Shown: in pieces, positions 38,253 through 48,950 of the stretch | How the letters are laid out: each line of letters begins with the position of its first letter | How positions within the stretch are numbered: position 1 is the stretch's first letter | NCBI GenBank assembly: GCA_900470195.1 | Contig: UEIJ01000005.1 | Coordinates: 248,001 to 312,000, forward strand | Origin: Hyphomicrobiales bacterium | GTDB lineage: Bacteria > Pseudomonadota > Alphaproteobacteria > Rhizobiales > Rhizobiaceae | DNA length: 64,000 nucleotides | Direction: 5' to 3' | The notes under the pieces: model-generated | The model's input: the letters and a program-made list of their open reading frames with translations, nothing else | Database searches by the model: none | Told to the model about the DNA's origin: nothing | Program-made: the position numbers and the translations under genes

Positions 38253-38870
38253 TCAGATGCCTTTGCCCGTTTCGACTTGTCTGATCTCGATCGCCGTTTC
38301 CGGCGTGCGAGCAACCTGGGCCGGAATGGACTGGCGCTTGACATTCGGCTTGTGCCGCAGCGTCAGAACGATGGCGCCGATCATCGCGACCAGAAGGACG
38401 AGACCAGCAACCTGGAAGTAGAAGACGTAGTCGGTGTAGAGAATGTCGCCCAGAGCAGCGGTATTGGTCCGCTCTGCCACATTCGGGATCGGCACAGCAC
38501 CCTGCCCCAGCTTCGGCGTGAACATGCGGCTTGCGAACACGAAGATCAGTTCGCCCAGCAGGATCAGCCCGACCAGAGCACCGATCGGTGCATATTGCAG
38601 CGCGCCGCGCTTCAACTCGGAGAAGTCCACATCCAGCATCATGACAACGAAGAGGAAGAGAACCGCCACCGCACCGACGTAAACGACGAGCAGGATCATG
38701 GCGAGGAACTCGGCCCCCGTCAGCAGGAACAGAGCTGCCGCATTGAAGAATGTGAGGATCAGAAACAGCACCGAATGCACGGGGTTGCGTGCCGCGATCA
38801 CCATGAACGCGGAGGCGATCATGATGAAAGCGAACAGATAGAAAAACGCTGCCGCAATACCTGTCAGCAT
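38253..38870 (-). CDS. nuoJ: NADH-quinone oxidoreductase subunit J
   Basis: This 205-residue complex I subunit has five membrane spans: [65 protein letters not shown] (which includes the pi-bulge helix around YVGAVAVLF), and two more. The start [13 protein letters not shown] at 38870 is chosen over an ATG ten codons upstream by similarity and by the GGGGGAT just before it. Confidence 0.95.
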
Positions 38871-39010
38871 GGGGATCCCCCAACACCTTTCCGTGAGCAA
38901 AGCCTTATTGCCTTGCCCTCTTTAGTCTTTGTTTGCCGCGAATAATCGCGAAACTTAAATTCCAGCAACAAGATGGGCCGCCCCTTCCTGTTGCCGCTTT
39001 TCAAACCGGA

Positions 39011-39031
39011 TGCCGAAACCGGGTTTCGGCA
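39011..39031 (-). promoter_or_regulatory. Intra-operon hairpin between nuoI and nuoJ
   Basis: TGCCGAAAC (39011-39019) pairs perfectly with GTTTCGGCA (39023-39031) around CGG, eight bases after the nuoI stop. There is no T tract, so it more likely tunes mRNA stability than ends transcription. The gap to nuoJ (168 bases) is otherwise empty. Confidence 0.5.
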
Positions 39032-39038
39032 GAACCAA

Positions 39039-39530
39039 TCAGCGATATGGCGCATCCATCGCGATATTGCGCGCGATTTCGCGTTCCCAACGGTCGCCGT
39101 TGGCAAGGAGCTTGTCCTTGTCATAGTAGAGTTCTTCGCGGGTTTCGGTCGCGAATTCGAAATTCGGACCTTCCACGATGGCGTCCACCGGGCATGCTTC
39201 CTGGCAGAAACCGCAATAGATGCACTTCACCATGTCGATGTCGTAGCGCACCGTGCGGCGGGTGCCGTCGTTGCGGCGCGGACCGGCCTCGATGGTGATG
39301 GCCTGCGCCGGGCAGATCGCTTCGCAAAGCTTGCAGGCGATGCAGCGTTCTTCACCGTTCGGATAACGGCGCAGCGCGTGCTCTCCACGGAAGCGCGGAG
39401 AAACCGGACCCTTTTCATGCGGGTAGTTCAACGTCGCCTTGGGCGCGAAGAACTGGCGCATGGAAAGAAAGAACGCGCCGACAAATTCCTTGAGCAGGAG
39501 CGATTTGGCTGCTTGAGCGAATGAAGCCAT
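39039..39530 (-). CDS. nuoI: NADH-quinone oxidoreductase subunit I
   Basis: The 163-residue TYKY-type ferredoxin subunit carries clusters N6a and N6b. Two full [4Fe-4S] motifs are present: [16 protein letters not shown] and [16 protein letters not shown]. The N-terminal amphipathic helix and the typical [21 protein letters not shown] sequence are intact. It lies 12 bases after nuoH. Confidence 0.97.
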   Translation of the reverse strand: MASFAQAAKSLLLKEFVGAFFLSMRQFFAPKATLNYPHEKGPVSPRFRGEHALRRYPNGEERCIACKLCEAICPAQAITIEAGPRRNDGTRRTVRYDIDMVKCIYCGFCQEACPVDAIVEGPNFEFATETREELYYDKDKLLANGDRWEREIARNIAMDAPYR

Positions 39531-39542
39531 AGTTATTACTCC

Positions 39543-40586
39543 TTACGCCAGACCGAAGACTTTGAGGAAGGTCGCGGTTGCGACAACCATGAAGAGCGAG
39601 ATCGGCAGGAACACTTTCCAGCCAAGGCGCATCAGCTGGTCGTAGCGATAACGCGGAACGAAAGCCTTCACCATTGCGAAGAGGAAGAAGCAGAAGCAGA
39701 GCTTCAGCATGAACCAGATGATGCCCGGAACCCAGTTGAGGAACCACACGTCCACCGGAGGCAGCCAGCCGCCGAGGAAGAGCGTCGTCATCAGGGCGCA
39801 CATCAGCGTGATCGCCACATATTCGCCGAGAAAGAACAGAAGGAACGGCGTGGACGAATATTCGATCATGTGACCGGCCACGAGTTCGGATTCAGCTTCG
39901 ACAAGGTCGAAAGGCGGACGGTTCGTTTCGGCCAGGGCCGAAATGAAGAAGATCACGAACATCGGGAACAGGCAGAGCCAGTTCCAGTCGAGGAACGAAG
40001 CCGGCAGGCCAAGCATGGTGCCAAGGCCGGTATTCTGCGAAAGCACGATGTCGGTGAGGTTGAGCGAGCCAACCGTCAGCAGAACCGTGACGATCACAAA
40101 GCCGATGGAAACTTCGTAGGAAACCATCTGCGCGGCAGAACGAAGCGCGCCGAGGAACGGATATTTCGAGTTCGATGCCCAGCCACCCATGATCACGCCG
40201 TAAACTTCGAGCGAAGAAATGGCGAAGATATAGAGAATGCCGACATTGATGTTGGCGATGGCCCAGCCTTCATTGACCGGAATGACCGCCCAGGTTGCCA
40301 TTGCAAGAACGGCGGAAACGAAAGGCGCAAGGAGGAAGACACCCTTGTTTGCGCCAGACGGGATGATCGGTTCCTTGAAGACGAACTTCAACAAGTCGGC
40401 GAAAGCCTGGAACAGCCCCCATGGGCCGACAACGTTCGGGCCGCGGCGTAGCTGTACCGCTGCCCAGATCTTGCGATCCGCGTAAAGCAGGTAAGCGACG
40501 ACGATCAGCAATACAACGAGCAGAACGACCGACTTCAGCGCTATGATGAGCGCGGGCAAGACGTAAGCTGCAAAAATTCCTTCCAT
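39543..40586 (-). CDS. nuoH: NADH-quinone oxidoreductase subunit H
   Basis: This 347-residue membrane subunit forms part of the quinone chamber at the junction with the peripheral arm. Typical motifs are [32 protein letters not shown], the acidic loop [30 protein letters not shown] and eight or more spans. Complete and of normal length. It follows nuoG by 19 bases. Confidence 0.97.
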   Translation of the reverse strand: MEGIFAAYVLPALIIALKSVVLLVVLLIVVAYLLYADRKIWAAVQLRRGPNVVGPWGLFQAFADLLKFVFKEPIIPSGANKGVFLLAPFVSAVLAMATWAVIPVNEGWAIANINVGILYIFAISSLEVYGVIMGGWASNSKYPFLGALRSAAQMVSYEVSIGFVIVTVLLTVGSLNLTDIVLSQNTGLGTMLGLPASFLDWNWLCLFPMFVIFFISALAETNRPPFDLVEAESELVAGHMIEYSSTPFLLFFLGEYVAITLMCALMTTLFLGGWLPPVDVWFLNWVPGIIWFMLKLCFCFFLFAMVKAFVPRYRYDQLMRLGWKVFLPISLFMVVATATFLKVFGLA

Positions 40587-40605
40587 TGTTCCGTCTCTCT
40601 CTCGC

Positions 40606-42690
40606 TTACTCAGCTGCCTGTTGGAAGCCGCCGGCCGCGAGCGCCGAGCATTCGGCCATGACGGCGGAAGCGCGCGCGATTGGGTTCGTCAGGTAGAAGT
40701 CCTTGACCGGGGAGACGAACGCAGCGCCGCCGCCCAGGTTGGATGCCTTAGCCGCCAGCGCGACGAGATCGTCGGCGGAAGCAGGCGTGATGGTGTCGAT
40801 GGCCGCCATATGCGGATAGTCCGCATAAAGCTTGGCGCGAAGCTGCTGCAGGCTGTCGAACGGCAGGCGCTTGCCAAGGCTGTCGGAAAGAGCGCGCAGG
40901 ATTGCCCAGTCTTCCTTCGCCTCGCCCGGTGCGAAACCGGCGCGGTTGCCAAGCTGCACGCGGCCTTCGGTGTTAAGCCAGGTGCCCGACTTTTCCGTAT
41001 AGGCTGCGCCCGGCAGGATAACGTCGGCGGCATGCGCACCGGCATCGCCATGCGTGCCGATGTAAACGACGAAGCTTGAGCCCTTCCGGGTCATGTCGAG
41101 TTCGTCTGCGCCGAGCAGGAACACGACATCCAGATTGCCCAGCATGTCGCCAGCAGCCTTGCCGCCCTCGCCCGGCACAAAGCCAAGGTCCAGGGCGCCA
41201 ACGCGCGAAGCAGCGGTGTGCAGAACGGAGAAGCCGTTCCACTCGTCCTTGATCGCGCCAACGTCCTGAGCGAGCTTGGCGGCGGTCGACAGAACCGCAC
41301 GACCGTTTTCGCCGGTGAGCGCGCCCTGACCGATGATGATCAGCGGACGTTCGGCCTTGGCCAGCACATCGCGGAACGCGTTCTTGCCGGAAGCTACAGC
41401 AGCCAGCGTTTCAGCGCCGCTGCCCAGATATTCGTAATTGTAACGCAGTTCAGCCTGTTCGCCGATCAGGGCGACCGGGAAATGGCCCATGCGCTGACGC
41501 TTGCGAATACGTGCGTTCAGAACAGCGGCTTCAACACGGGGATTGGAACCAATGATGAGCAAAGCATCAGCGTTTTCAATGCCTTCAATGGTCGAGTTGA
41601 AGAGATAGGTTGCGCGGCCCAGAGCCGGATCGAGAGCCGCGCCATCCTGGCGGCTGTCGATATTGGCGGTGCCGAGCGAAGCCATCAGGCCCTTCAGCGC
41701 GTAGATTTCCTCGACCGAAGCCAGATCGCCTGCAACAGCGCCGATCTTGTCCGCCGAAGTTGCGGAAACCTTGGCAGCAATAGCAGCAAATGCTTCCGGC
41801 CAGCTTGCGGCGACCAGACGGCCATCCTTGCGGACATATGGGCGGTCGAGGCGCTGGGTGCGCAGGCCGTCCCAGATGAAGCGGGTCTTGTCGGAAATCC
41901 ATTCCTCGTTCACCGCTTCATTGACGCGCGGCATGACGCGCATCACTTCGCGGCCACGGGTGTCGACGCGGATGTTCGAGCCGACCGCATCCATCACGTC
42001 GACGGTTTCGGTCTTGCTCAGTTCCCACGGACGCGCCTGGAAAGCATAAGGACGCGAGGTCAAAGCGCCGACCGGGCAAAGATCGATCACGTTGCCCTGC
42101 AATTCCGACGTCATGGCGCGTTCGAGATAGGTGGTGATCTCGGCGTCTTCACCACGGCCGATGAGGCCGAGTTCCGAAATGCCGGCAACTTCCGTCGTGA
42201 AGCGGACGCAGCGCGTGCAGTGAATGCAGCGCGTCATCACCGTCTTGACGAGCGGGCCGATATACTTGTTTTCAACGGCGCGCTTGTTCTCGCGATAGCG
42301 CGAACCGTCGGTGCCGAAAGCCATTGCCTGATCCTGCAGATCGCACTCGCCGCCCTGATCGCAGATCGGGCAATCCAGCGGGTGGTTGATGAGCAGGAAT
42401 TCCATCACGCCTTCGCGGGCCTTCTTGACCATCGGCGTGTTGGTGAAGATTTCCGGCGCTTCGCCATTCGGGCCGGGACGCAGATCGCGCACGCCCATGG
42501 CGCAGGATGCCGCCGGCTTCGGCGGTCCGCCCTTCACTTCAACCAGGCACATACGGCAGTTTCCGGCGATGGAAAGCCGTTCGTGGAAACAGAAACGCGG
42601 GACTTCCGCGCCCGCGGCTTCGGCAGCCTGAAGGAGCGTATAGTGATCGGGTACTTCGATCTCTGTGCCGTCAACCTTGATCTTTGCCAT
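40606..42690 (-). CDS. nuoG: NADH-quinone oxidoreductase subunit G
   Basis: This 694-residue subunit binds several Fe-S clusters. The N-terminal [2Fe-2S] domain has [20 protein letters not shown]. The His-containing cluster motif is [18 protein letters not shown], and the next cluster is [11 protein letters not shown] molybdopterin-oxidoreductase-like domain without cofactor follows from about residue 220. The start [20 protein letters not shown] at 42690 is standard. The 135-base gap to nuoF holds a palindromic repeat. Confidence 0.96.
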   Translation of the reverse strand: MAKIKVDGTEIEVPDHYTLLQAAEAAGAEVPRFCFHERLSIAGNCRMCLVEVKGGPPKPAASCAMGVRDLRPGPNGEAPEIFTNTPMVKKAREGVMEFLLINHPLDCPICDQGGECDLQDQAMAFGTDGSRYRENKRAVENKYIGPLVKTVMTRCIHCTRCVRFTTEVAGISELGLIGRGEDAEITTYLERAMTSELQGNVIDLCPVGALTSRPYAFQARPWELSKTETVDVMDAVGSNIRVDTRGREVMRVMPRVNEAVNEEWISDKTRFIWDGLRTQRLDRPYVRKDGRLVAASWPEAFAAIAAKVSATSADKIGAVAGDLASVEEIYALKGLMASLGTANIDSRQDGAALDPALGRATYLFNSTIEGIENADALLIIGSNPRVEAAVLNARIRKRQRMGHFPVALIGEQAELRYNYEYLGSGAETLAAVASGKNAFRDVLAKAERPLIIIGQGALTGENGRAVLSTAAKLAQDVGAIKDEWNGFSVLHTAASRVGALDLGFVPGEGGKAAGDMLGNLDVVFLLGADELDMTRKGSSFVVYIGTHGDAGAHAADVILPGAAYTEKSGTWLNTEGRVQLGNRAGFAPGEAKEDWAILRALSDSLGKRLPFDSLQQLRAKLYADYPHMAAIDTITPASADDLVALAAKASNLGGGAAFVSPVKDFYLTNPIARASAVMAECSALAAGGFQQAAE

Positions 42691-42763
42691 CGCTTGTCCA
42701 AACCTGCGGCTTATGCCGCATCTTCCAGATCTCAAACTCTTGCGCCTGCCCTTGTATTGGCAT

Positions 42764-42800
42764 GGCCTTTTCCGAAAACCGCCAGGCACTTTTCGGGGCC
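42764..42800. repeat. Dispersed palindrome (family B) inside the nuo operon
   Basis: GGCCTTTTCCGAAAACC...GGCACTTTTCGGGGCC forms a hairpin between nuoF and nuoG. It is a copy of the element at 7794 and 12661. Here it lies within one transcript rather than at an operon end. Confidence 0.65.
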
Positions 42801-42825
42801 TTGCCCTGTCGGGCAGGCTTGCAAC

Positions 42826-44133
42826 TTATTCAGCCGCTTCCAGACGGATATTGCGGCTCTGAACGGCGTTGCGTGTGTAATCGTCAATGCGCTTTTCAAT
42901 TTCCGGGCGGAAATTGCGGATCAGGCCCTGAATAGGCCATGCAGCCGCATCGCCGAGCGCGCAGATCGTGTGACCTTCAATCTGCTTGGTCACGTCGAAC
43001 AGCATGTCGATCTCGCGCTTCTGCGCATTGCCCTTGACCATGCGTTCCATCACGCGCCACATCCAGCCGGTGCCTTCGCGGCATGGCGTGCACTGACCGC
43101 AGCTCTCGTGCTTGAAGAACGCCGACAGGCGGGCAATTGCCTTGATGATGTCGGTGGACTTGTCCATGACGATCAGGCCGCCGGTGCCGAACGACGATTT
43201 CTTGTCGCGCATGCCGTCGAAATCCATGATGGCGTCCATCATGTCCTCGCCCTTGATGACCGGGCACGATGCGCCGCCGGGGATGACCGCCAGCAGATTG
43301 TCGAAACCGCCGCGAATGCCGCCAGCGTGCTTTTCGATCAGTTCGCGGAACGGAATGCCGAGGCCTTCTTCCACGACGCAAGGCGTGTTCACGTGACCGG
43401 AAATCTGGAACAGCTTGGTGCCGACATTGTTGGGACGCCCGATGGACGAGAACCATGCACCGCCACGACGCAGGATCGTCGGCGCAACGGCAATCGATTC
43501 CACGTTGTTCACGGTCGTCGGGCAACCATAAAGGCCCATATTGGCCGGGAATGGCGGCTTGAGGCGCGGCTGTCCCTTCTTGCCTTCAAGGCTTTCAAGT
43601 AGAGCCGTTTCTTCGCCGCAGATATAAGCGCCAGCGCCGTGGGTGACGAAAATGTCCATATCCCAGCCGCACTTGTTGCCCTTGCCGAGCAGGCCGGCTT
43701 CGTAGCACTCATCGATTGCCGCCTGCAGGGCCTCACGCTCGCGCATGAACTCGCCGCGAATATAAATATAGGCGGTGTGTGCACCCATTGCGCAACCGGC
43801 GATCACGCAGCCTTCGATCAGCGTATGCGGATCGTGGCGCAGGATTTCGCGGTCCTTGCAGGTGCCGGGCTCGGATTCGTCGGCGTTGACGACCAGATAA
43901 TGCGGACGGCCGTCGCTCTGCTTGGGCATGAACGACCACTTGAGACCGGTCGGGAAGCCGGCGCCGCCGCGGCCACGCAGGCCCGACGCCTTCATTTCCT
44001 CGATGATCCAGTCACGGCCCTTTTCGATCAGGCCGCTGGTGTTGTCCCAATGGCCGCGCGCCATGGCACCTTTCAGCGACTTGTCCTTGAAGCCATAGAT
44101 ATTGGTGAAGATGCGATCTTTATCAGCCAGCAT
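42826..44133 (-). CDS. nuoF: NADH-quinone oxidoreductase subunit F
   Basis: This 435-residue NADH-binding flavoprotein holds FMN and cluster N3. FMN/NADH sites are [16 protein letters not shown] and [18 protein letters not shown]. The [4Fe-4S] motif [16 protein letters not shown] plus the later cysteine in [11 protein letters not shown] are present. The start at 44133 ([15 protein letters not shown]) fits the family. Confidence 0.97.
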   Translation of the reverse strand: MLADKDRIFTNIYGFKDKSLKGAMARGHWDNTSGLIEKGRDWIIEEMKASGLRGRGGAGFPTGLKWSFMPKQSDGRPHYLVVNADESEPGTCKDREILRHDPHTLIEGCVIAGCAMGAHTAYIYIRGEFMREREALQAAIDECYEAGLLGKGNKCGWDMDIFVTHGAGAYICGEETALLESLEGKKGQPRLKPPFPANMGLYGCPTTVNNVESIAVAPTILRRGGAWFSSIGRPNNVGTKLFQISGHVNTPCVVEEGLGIPFRELIEKHAGGIRGGFDNLLAVIPGGASCPVIKGEDMMDAIMDFDGMRDKKSSFGTGGLIVMDKSTDIIKAIARLSAFFKHESCGQCTPCREGTGWMWRVMERMVKGNAQKREIDMLFDVTKQIEGHTICALGDAAAWPIQGLIRNFRPEIEKRIDDYTRNAVQSRNIRLEAAE

Positions 44134-44174
44134 GTCTCACCTGTTTCCGTTCGTGTTTGCCAATATCGAAGTCA

Positions 44175-45347
44175 TCATACCGGCTTCTTTCCGAATACCT
44201 TGATGTATTCCTCGACGCCGCCCTTGGCCAAAGCCTTGGCTTGCTTCACCCAGTCTTCGCGCTCGATGCGGCCGTGGAAGCTGAGATAGCCGTCAACCCA
44301 TTCGCGTTCGGCCTTCTTCCAGGAAGCAACCTGCTTGTAGGTGAAGATGCCAAGCTCGTGAAGGGTCTGCTCGATCTTCGGACCCACGCCCGAAATCAGC
44401 TTGAGGTCGTCAACAGCTTCCGGGCGCTCCATGGGCTGCGGACGGTTCTTGTCGTCAAGCTTGAAATTCTGCGCGGTTCCGACCGAAGCGGCCTTTTCGG
44501 CTGCATTCGAAACCTTGACCTCAGAAGGCGTCTTGAGCGCAGGAGCGGTTTCAGGCGCGTTGGTCACAGGCTTGGCGGCGTTGGACGGAGCGACATTCTT
44601 CGCTTCCTCAGCAGCCTTTTCCTCGGCGGCCTTGGCTTCGGCTTCCGCCTTGGCCTTTGCTTCCGCTTCGGCCTTCGCCTTGGCGGTCGCGGCATCCGAT
44701 GCCTTGCGGGTTTCAAGACCGATTTTCTTGTAGTCCAGATCTTCGGTCAGCGACGTCAGTCCATTGAGCGGATTGGACGTTTCGCGGTCGATCTGCGGAC
44801 CCGGCTTGACGGTATCGCCCTTGCCAGCCTCGAAAGCGTCGATGATCTCGGCAAGGCGTTCCGGCGTAAGATCTTCGTAGGCGTCCTTGAAAATCATGAC
44901 CATGGGTGCATTGGCGCAAGCGCCCTGGCATTCCACCTCTTCCCATGACAGCGTTCCGTCGGCATTGAGCTCGAACGGGTCGTGATTGATCTTGTGACGG
45001 CATACATCCATCAGCGCTTCCGCACCACGCAGCATGCATGGCGTGGTGCCGCAAACCTGGATGTGGGCGCGCGTACCGACCGGCTTCAGCTGGAACTGCG
45101 TATAGAAGGTTGCAACTTCCAGAACGCGGATCAGCGGCATTTCGAGCATGCCTGCAACGTGTTCAATGGCAGCTTTCGTGACCCAGCCATCCTGCTCCTG
45201 CGCACGCATGAGCAACGGAATGACGGCCGACTGCTGACGGCCTTCGGGGAATTTTGCAATCGTCTTGAGCGCCCAGGCCTGATTTTCCGCGCTGAACGCG
45301 AAAGCGGCTGGCTGGACGGCATCATCTGCGAGACGGCGAACGGACAT
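44175..45347 (-). CDS. nuoE: NADH-quinone oxidoreductase subunit E with C-terminal helix-hairpin-helix extension
   Basis: Residues 1-190 form the thioredoxin-like 24-kDa subunit with the [2Fe-2S] ligands in QVCGTTPCMLRG and ECQGACANAP. Beyond this normal end there are about 100 residues of Lys/Ala/Glu-rich, probably coiled-coil sequence (near 225-265) and then a helix-hairpin-helix-like domain (DDLKLISGVGPKIEQTLHEL, about 320-345) with a helical tail (WVKQAKALAKGG). The total of 390 is roughly double the E. coli length. Similar extensions occur in other Rhizobiales, but their role is unknown. It starts one base overlapping the end of nuoD. Confidence 0.94.
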   Translation of the reverse strand: MSVRRLADDAVQPAAFAFSAENQAWALKTIAKFPEGRQQSAVIPLLMRAQEQDGWVTKAAIEHVAGMLEMPLIRVLEVATFYTQFQLKPVGTRAHIQVCGTTPCMLRGAEALMDVCRHKINHDPFELNADGTLSWEEVECQGACANAPMVMIFKDAYEDLTPERLAEIIDAFEAGKGDTVKPGPQIDRETSNPLNGLTSLTEDLDYKKIGLETRKASDAATAKAKAEAEAKAKAEAEAKAAEEKAAEEAKNVAPSNAAKPVTNAPETAPALKTPSEVKVSNAAEKAASVGTAQNFKLDDKNRPQPMERPEAVDDLKLISGVGPKIEQTLHELGIFTYKQVASWKKAEREWVDGYLSFHGRIEREDWVKQAKALAKGGVEEYIKVFGKKPV

Positions 45348-46537
45348 CAGCGGTCAACCTCACCAAACACGATATCGAGCGAGCCAAGAATTGCCGACAC
45401 GTCAGCCAGCATATGGCCGCGGCACAGGAAATCCATGGCTTGAAGATGGGCAAAGCCCGGAGCGCGCAGCTTGCAGCGATAAGGCTTGTTGGAGCCATCC
45501 GATACGAGGAAGACGCCAAATTCACCCTTCGGGGCTTCAACTGCCGCGTAAACTTCACCGGCAGGCACGTGGTAGCCTTCCGTGTAAAGCTTGAAGTGAT
45601 GGATGAGCGCTTCCATCGAGCGCTTCATCTCGCCGCGCTTCGGCGGCACGATCTTGTTGTCGGTGTGGGAAACCGGACCGACGCGTTCCTTGCCAAGCAG
45701 GAGATCGACGCACTGGCGCATGATCTTCGCCGACTGGCGCATTTCTTCCATGCGGATCAGGTAACGGTCATAGCAGTCGCCGTTCTTGCCGACCGGAATG
45801 TCGAATTCCATCTCGTTGTAGCATTCATAAGGCTGCGACTTGCGCAGATCCCATGCAGCGCCCGAACCACGGACCATGACGCCGGAGAAGCCCCAAGCCC
45901 ATGCGTCTTCCAGCTTTACGACGCCGATATCGACGTTACGCTGCTTGAAAATACGGTTCGGCGTGATGAGGTCATCAAGATTGTTGAGCGTCGTGAAGAA
46001 CGGATCGATCCATTTACCGATGTCTTCAACGAGCTGGTCCGGCAGGTCCTGATGGACGCCGCCCGGACGGAAATAGGCCGCATGCATACGCGCGCCGCAA
46101 GCGCGTTCGTAGAACACCATCAGCTTTTCACGTTCCTCGAAGCCCCAGAGCGGCGGCGTCAGCGCGCCAACGTCCATGGCCTGCGTGGTCACGTTGAGAA
46201 GGTGGTTCAGGATACGGCCGATTTCCGAGTACAGAACGCGGATGAGCTGGCCGCGCTTCGGCACATCGATGCCCAGCAGGCGTTCAACGGCGAGCGCATA
46301 GGCGTGCTCCTGGTTCATCGGCGCGACGTAATCGAGGCGGTCGAGATAAGGCAGGGCCTGAAGATAGGTCTTGGCTTCCATCAGCTTTTCGGTGCCGCGA
46401 TGCAGCAGACCGATATGCGGATCGACGCGCTCGACGACTTCGCCGTCGAGTTCAAGCACCAGACGCAGCACGCCGTGCGCGGCGGGATGCTGCGGACCGA
46501 AGTTGATATTGAAATTGCGGACCTGAGTCTCAGCCAT
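45347..46537 (-). CDS. nuoD: NADH-quinone oxidoreductase subunit D
   Basis: This 396-residue subunit forms the quinone site with NuoB. Typical motifs are [25 protein letters not shown], with the quinone-binding histidine, [14 protein letters not shown], and the C-terminal DIVFGEVDR. NuoC and NuoD are separate here, unlike the fused NuoCD of E. coli. The start at 46537 lies within the last codons of the GFA-type gene (8-base overlap). Confidence 0.97.
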   Translation of the reverse strand: MAETQVRNFNINFGPQHPAAHGVLRLVLELDGEVVERVDPHIGLLHRGTEKLMEAKTYLQALPYLDRLDYVAPMNQEHAYALAVERLLGIDVPKRGQLIRVLYSEIGRILNHLLNVTTQAMDVGALTPPLWGFEEREKLMVFYERACGARMHAAYFRPGGVHQDLPDQLVEDIGKWIDPFFTTLNNLDDLITPNRIFKQRNVDIGVVKLEDAWAWGFSGVMVRGSGAAWDLRKSQPYECYNEMEFDIPVGKNGDCYDRYLIRMEEMRQSAKIMRQCVDLLLGKERVGPVSHTDNKIVPPKRGEMKRSMEALIHHFKLYTEGYHVPAGEVYAAVEAPKGEFGVFLVSDGSNKPYRCKLRAPGFAHLQAMDFLCRGHMLADVSAILGSLDIVFGEVDR

Positions 46538-46970
46538 GTTCAGCTTCCTGTTTGGCTGCAAGAGCCGCCAAGAACTCCTCGCCGGTCATCCGGTGGGTGT
46601 CATTGGCAAAATCGTAATTCGCAGGCTTGTTATCGATGAAGATTTCTTCGGCGAAATGAAACCGTTCCGGCTCGGCAAAAGCCTGCATCGAAACGACCGT
46701 CATTCCATCATGGACACCGCGCCAGAACAGTGACGAACCGCACTTCGAGCAGAAGCGGCGTTCGCCCCATTCCGAAGACGAATAGGTCGAGAGGGCAGCT
46801 TCGCCTTCGATTTCGACCGAAGTGCCGCAATTGACGGCCATGAAAGCACCGCCCGACCAACGCCGGCACATGCTGCAATGGCACACATCCATTTCCATCT
46901 TTGCCGGAACAGCGGTGAACTTCACCGCCCCGCAAAGACATTGCCCGTTCAATCTCTCGCCTGCGCCCAT
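46530..46970 (-). CDS. GFA-family (glutathione-dependent formaldehyde-activating enzyme-like) protein inside nuo operon
   Basis: This 146-residue zinc-binding protein of the GFA fold has the cysteine pattern [17 protein letters not shown] and [11 protein letters not shown], giving seven or so ligand cysteines. The founding member speeds formation of S-hydroxymethylglutathione, but many homologues have no known activity. The start at 46970 has GAGG eight bases ahead and lies ten bases after nuoC; the end overlaps nuoD. It is thus tightly embedded between two complex I genes on the same strand. Confidence 0.9.
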   Translation of the reverse strand: MGAGERLNGQCLCGAVKFTAVPAKMEMDVCHCSMCRRWSGGAFMAVNCGTSVEIEGEAALSTYSSSEWGERRFCSKCGSSLFWRGVHDGMTVVSMQAFAEPERFHFAEEIFIDNKPANYDFANDTHRMTGEEFLAALAAKQEAEHG

Positions 46971-46980
46971 GAGTATGTCC

Positions 46981-47589
46981 TCAGTTCGCCTTGGCTTTCT
47001 CATCGCCCGGCAGAACGTAATCCGTTCCTTCCCACGGCGAGAGGAAGTCGAAGTTGCGGAACTCCTGGCGCAGCTGCACGGGTTCGTAGGCGACGCGCTT
47101 CAGCTCATCGTTGTAACGAACCTCGACGAAACCGGTGAGCGGGAAGTCCTTGCGCAGCGGATGACCTTCAAAACCGTAGTCGGTCAGGATGCGGCGCAGG
47201 TCCGGATGGCCGGAGAACAGGACGCCGTACATGTCGTAGGCTTCGCGTTCATACCATTCGGCGCCGACAAAGACCGGAACCGCGGAAGGCACCAGCGTAT
47301 CCTCGTCGGCCTGAACCTTGACGCGGATGCGCTGGTTCTGGCGCGGAGACATCAGCTGGTAGACGACATCGAAGCGCTTGGCGCGCTGCGGATAGTCGAC
47401 GCCCGAAATATCCGTCAGGTTGACGAACTGGCACTGCACATCGTCGCGCAGGAAGGTCAGAACGCTGATGATACTGGCAACCGGAACCGAAAGCGTCAGC
47501 TCACCATAGGCAAGCTTCGCCTCTTCGATCGCATCGCCGAGACGTTCCTTGATGTAGCCGGAAAGTTCACCGAGAGCTTCTTCGCTCAT
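46981..47589 (-). CDS. nuoC: NADH-quinone oxidoreductase subunit C
   Basis: This 202-residue 30-kDa subunit of the connecting arm has the signature [40 protein letters not shown]. The start [13 protein letters not shown] at 47589 has AAAGGA upstream. Complete. It is followed by the GFA-type gene rather than directly by nuoD. Confidence 0.96.
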   Translation of the reverse strand: MSEEALGELSGYIKERLGDAIEEAKLAYGELTLSVPVASIISVLTFLRDDVQCQFVNLTDISGVDYPQRAKRFDVVYQLMSPRQNQRIRVKVQADEDTLVPSAVPVFVGAEWYEREAYDMYGVLFSGHPDLRRILTDYGFEGHPLRKDFPLTGFVEVRYNDELKRVAYEPVQLRQEFRNFDFLSPWEGTDYVLPGDEKAKAN

Positions 47590-47613
47590 GATCAAATGTC
47601 CTTTTCTTCGGCC

Positions 47614-48195
47614 TTAGCGTTCAATCGTGCCGGTGCGGCGGATCTTCTTCTGCAGGAGAAGAATGCCGTACAGCAGCGCTTCAGCAGTCGGAGGGCAGCC
47701 CGGAACATAAATGTCGACCGGAACCACGCGGTCGCAGCCACGCACCACCGAATAGGAATAGTGGTAGTAGCCGCCGCCATTGGCGCAGGAACCCATTGAG
47801 ATAACGTAACGCGGCTCCGGCATCTGGTCGTAGACCTTGCGCAGAGCGGGCGCCATCTTGTTGGTCAGCGTGCCCGCAACGATCATCACGTCGGACTGAC
47901 GCGGTGAAGCGCGCGGAGCGATACCGAAACGCTCGGCATCGTAACGCGGCATGGAAATATGCATCATTTCCACGGCGCAGCATGCGAGACCGAAGGTCAT
48001 CCACATCAGCGAACCGGTACGCGCCCAGGTAATCAGAGCGTCAGCAGAGGTGACGATGAAGCCCTTGTCGGAAAGCTCGCTGTTCAGATCGTTGAAGAAT
48101 GCATCGTCGGAACCGACAGGCTTGCCCGTGCGCGGGTCAAGAATGCCCTTCGGCTGCGGAGCCACGAGCGTTGTGTTGGCTGAGGTCAATCCCAT
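47614..48195 (-). CDS. nuoB: NADH-quinone oxidoreductase subunit B
   Basis: The 193-residue subunit carries cluster N2, the last electron donor to quinone. The cluster ligands are the tandem cysteines in [12 protein letters not shown] and the cysteines in [16 protein letters not shown] and [11 protein letters not shown]. The start [13 protein letters not shown] at 48195 overlaps the end of nuoA by ten bases; GGAG lies in the nuoA coding sequence. Confidence 0.97.
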   Translation of the reverse strand: MGLTSANTTLVAPQPKGILDPRTGKPVGSDDAFFNDLNSELSDKGFIVTSADALITWARTGSLMWMTFGLACCAVEMMHISMPRYDAERFGIAPRASPRQSDVMIVAGTLTNKMAPALRKVYDQMPEPRYVISMGSCANGGGYYHYSYSVVRGCDRVVPVDIYVPGCPPTAEALLYGILLLQKKIRRTGTIER

Positions 48196-48551
48196 TCCAG
48201 CGCTCCCTTCTTCCATTCATAGATGAAGCCGATGGTCAGAACGCCAAGGAACACCATCATCGACGCGAAGCCGAACCAGCCGATTTCACCAAAGGACACA
48301 GCCCACGGGAAAAGGAAGGCGACTTCCAGATCGAAGATGATGAAGAGAATCGACACCAGATAGAAACGGATGTCGAACTTCATACGGGCGTCATCGAAGG
48401 CATTGAAGCCGCACTCGTAAGCGGAAAGCTTTTCCGGGTCCGGCTGTCTGTAAGCGACAAGAAACGGCGCAACCAGAAGGGCTACGCCAATTACCATCGC
48501 AATGCCGAGAAAGATGACGATCGGCAGGTAGGAACTTAAAAGCTCGTTCAT
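48186..48551 (-). CDS. nuoA: NADH-quinone oxidoreductase subunit A
   Basis: This 121-residue subunit with three membrane spans is the first gene of the complex I operon. The conserved loop [32 protein letters not shown] is intact. AAAGGACC precedes the ATG at 48551. All transcription of nuoA to DUF1467 probably starts in the 399-base gap upstream. Confidence 0.97.
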   Translation of the reverse strand: MNELLSSYLPIVIFLGIAMVIGVALLVAPFLVAYRQPDPEKLSAYECGFNAFDDARMKFDIRFYLVSILFIIFDLEVAFLFPWAVSFGEIGWFGFASMMVFLGVLTIGFIYEWKKGALEWD

Positions 48552-48950
48552 GGTCCTTTATCCGGCTTGAATACGAGGCTGCGCCGCCTGTCATAAGCTT
48601 TTTGGAGCTGACGACCATGCGACACATTGCATCTGTTGCAACCCCGTCGCCCCAAGCAGCTTCAAAAGGCATGCCGTGCGAACTAAGCGCTTTTCGCCGG
48701 GACGGTTATCGCAGCGCGTGCGCAAGCGCAACCCCTCCGGCACGATCTATTGGGCAAAGTCGAGCCAAGATGCTTAACAAGCCATGCATCCGGCCCGCTT
48801 ATCCCCCTTAAAACCCCTATAACATGAAAAGATCATAATTTCGTGAGGAAAAGTCGCACGGGCTGCCTCACTTGGCAATCGCCGCGAGAATCAACTGCCG
48901 GCAAGTTGGGAATGAAAATCAGGGGGTTCAGCGCCCACTTGAAAATGCGC
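48552..48950. other. nuo operon leader and promoter region
   Basis: This 399-base gap separates nuoA from the end of the hydrolase gene on the same strand. No gene or clear -35/-10 pair is evident by eye. An AT-rich stretch at 48815-48840 (TATAACATGAAAAG) could hold the promoter. A leader of 250 bases or more is possible. Confidence 0.4.

Noticed and set aside
41218..43602. Long plus-strand open frame opposite nuoG and nuoF
   Set aside because: Same reason: it spans two well-identified genes and the gap between them, without ribosome-binding site or family match.
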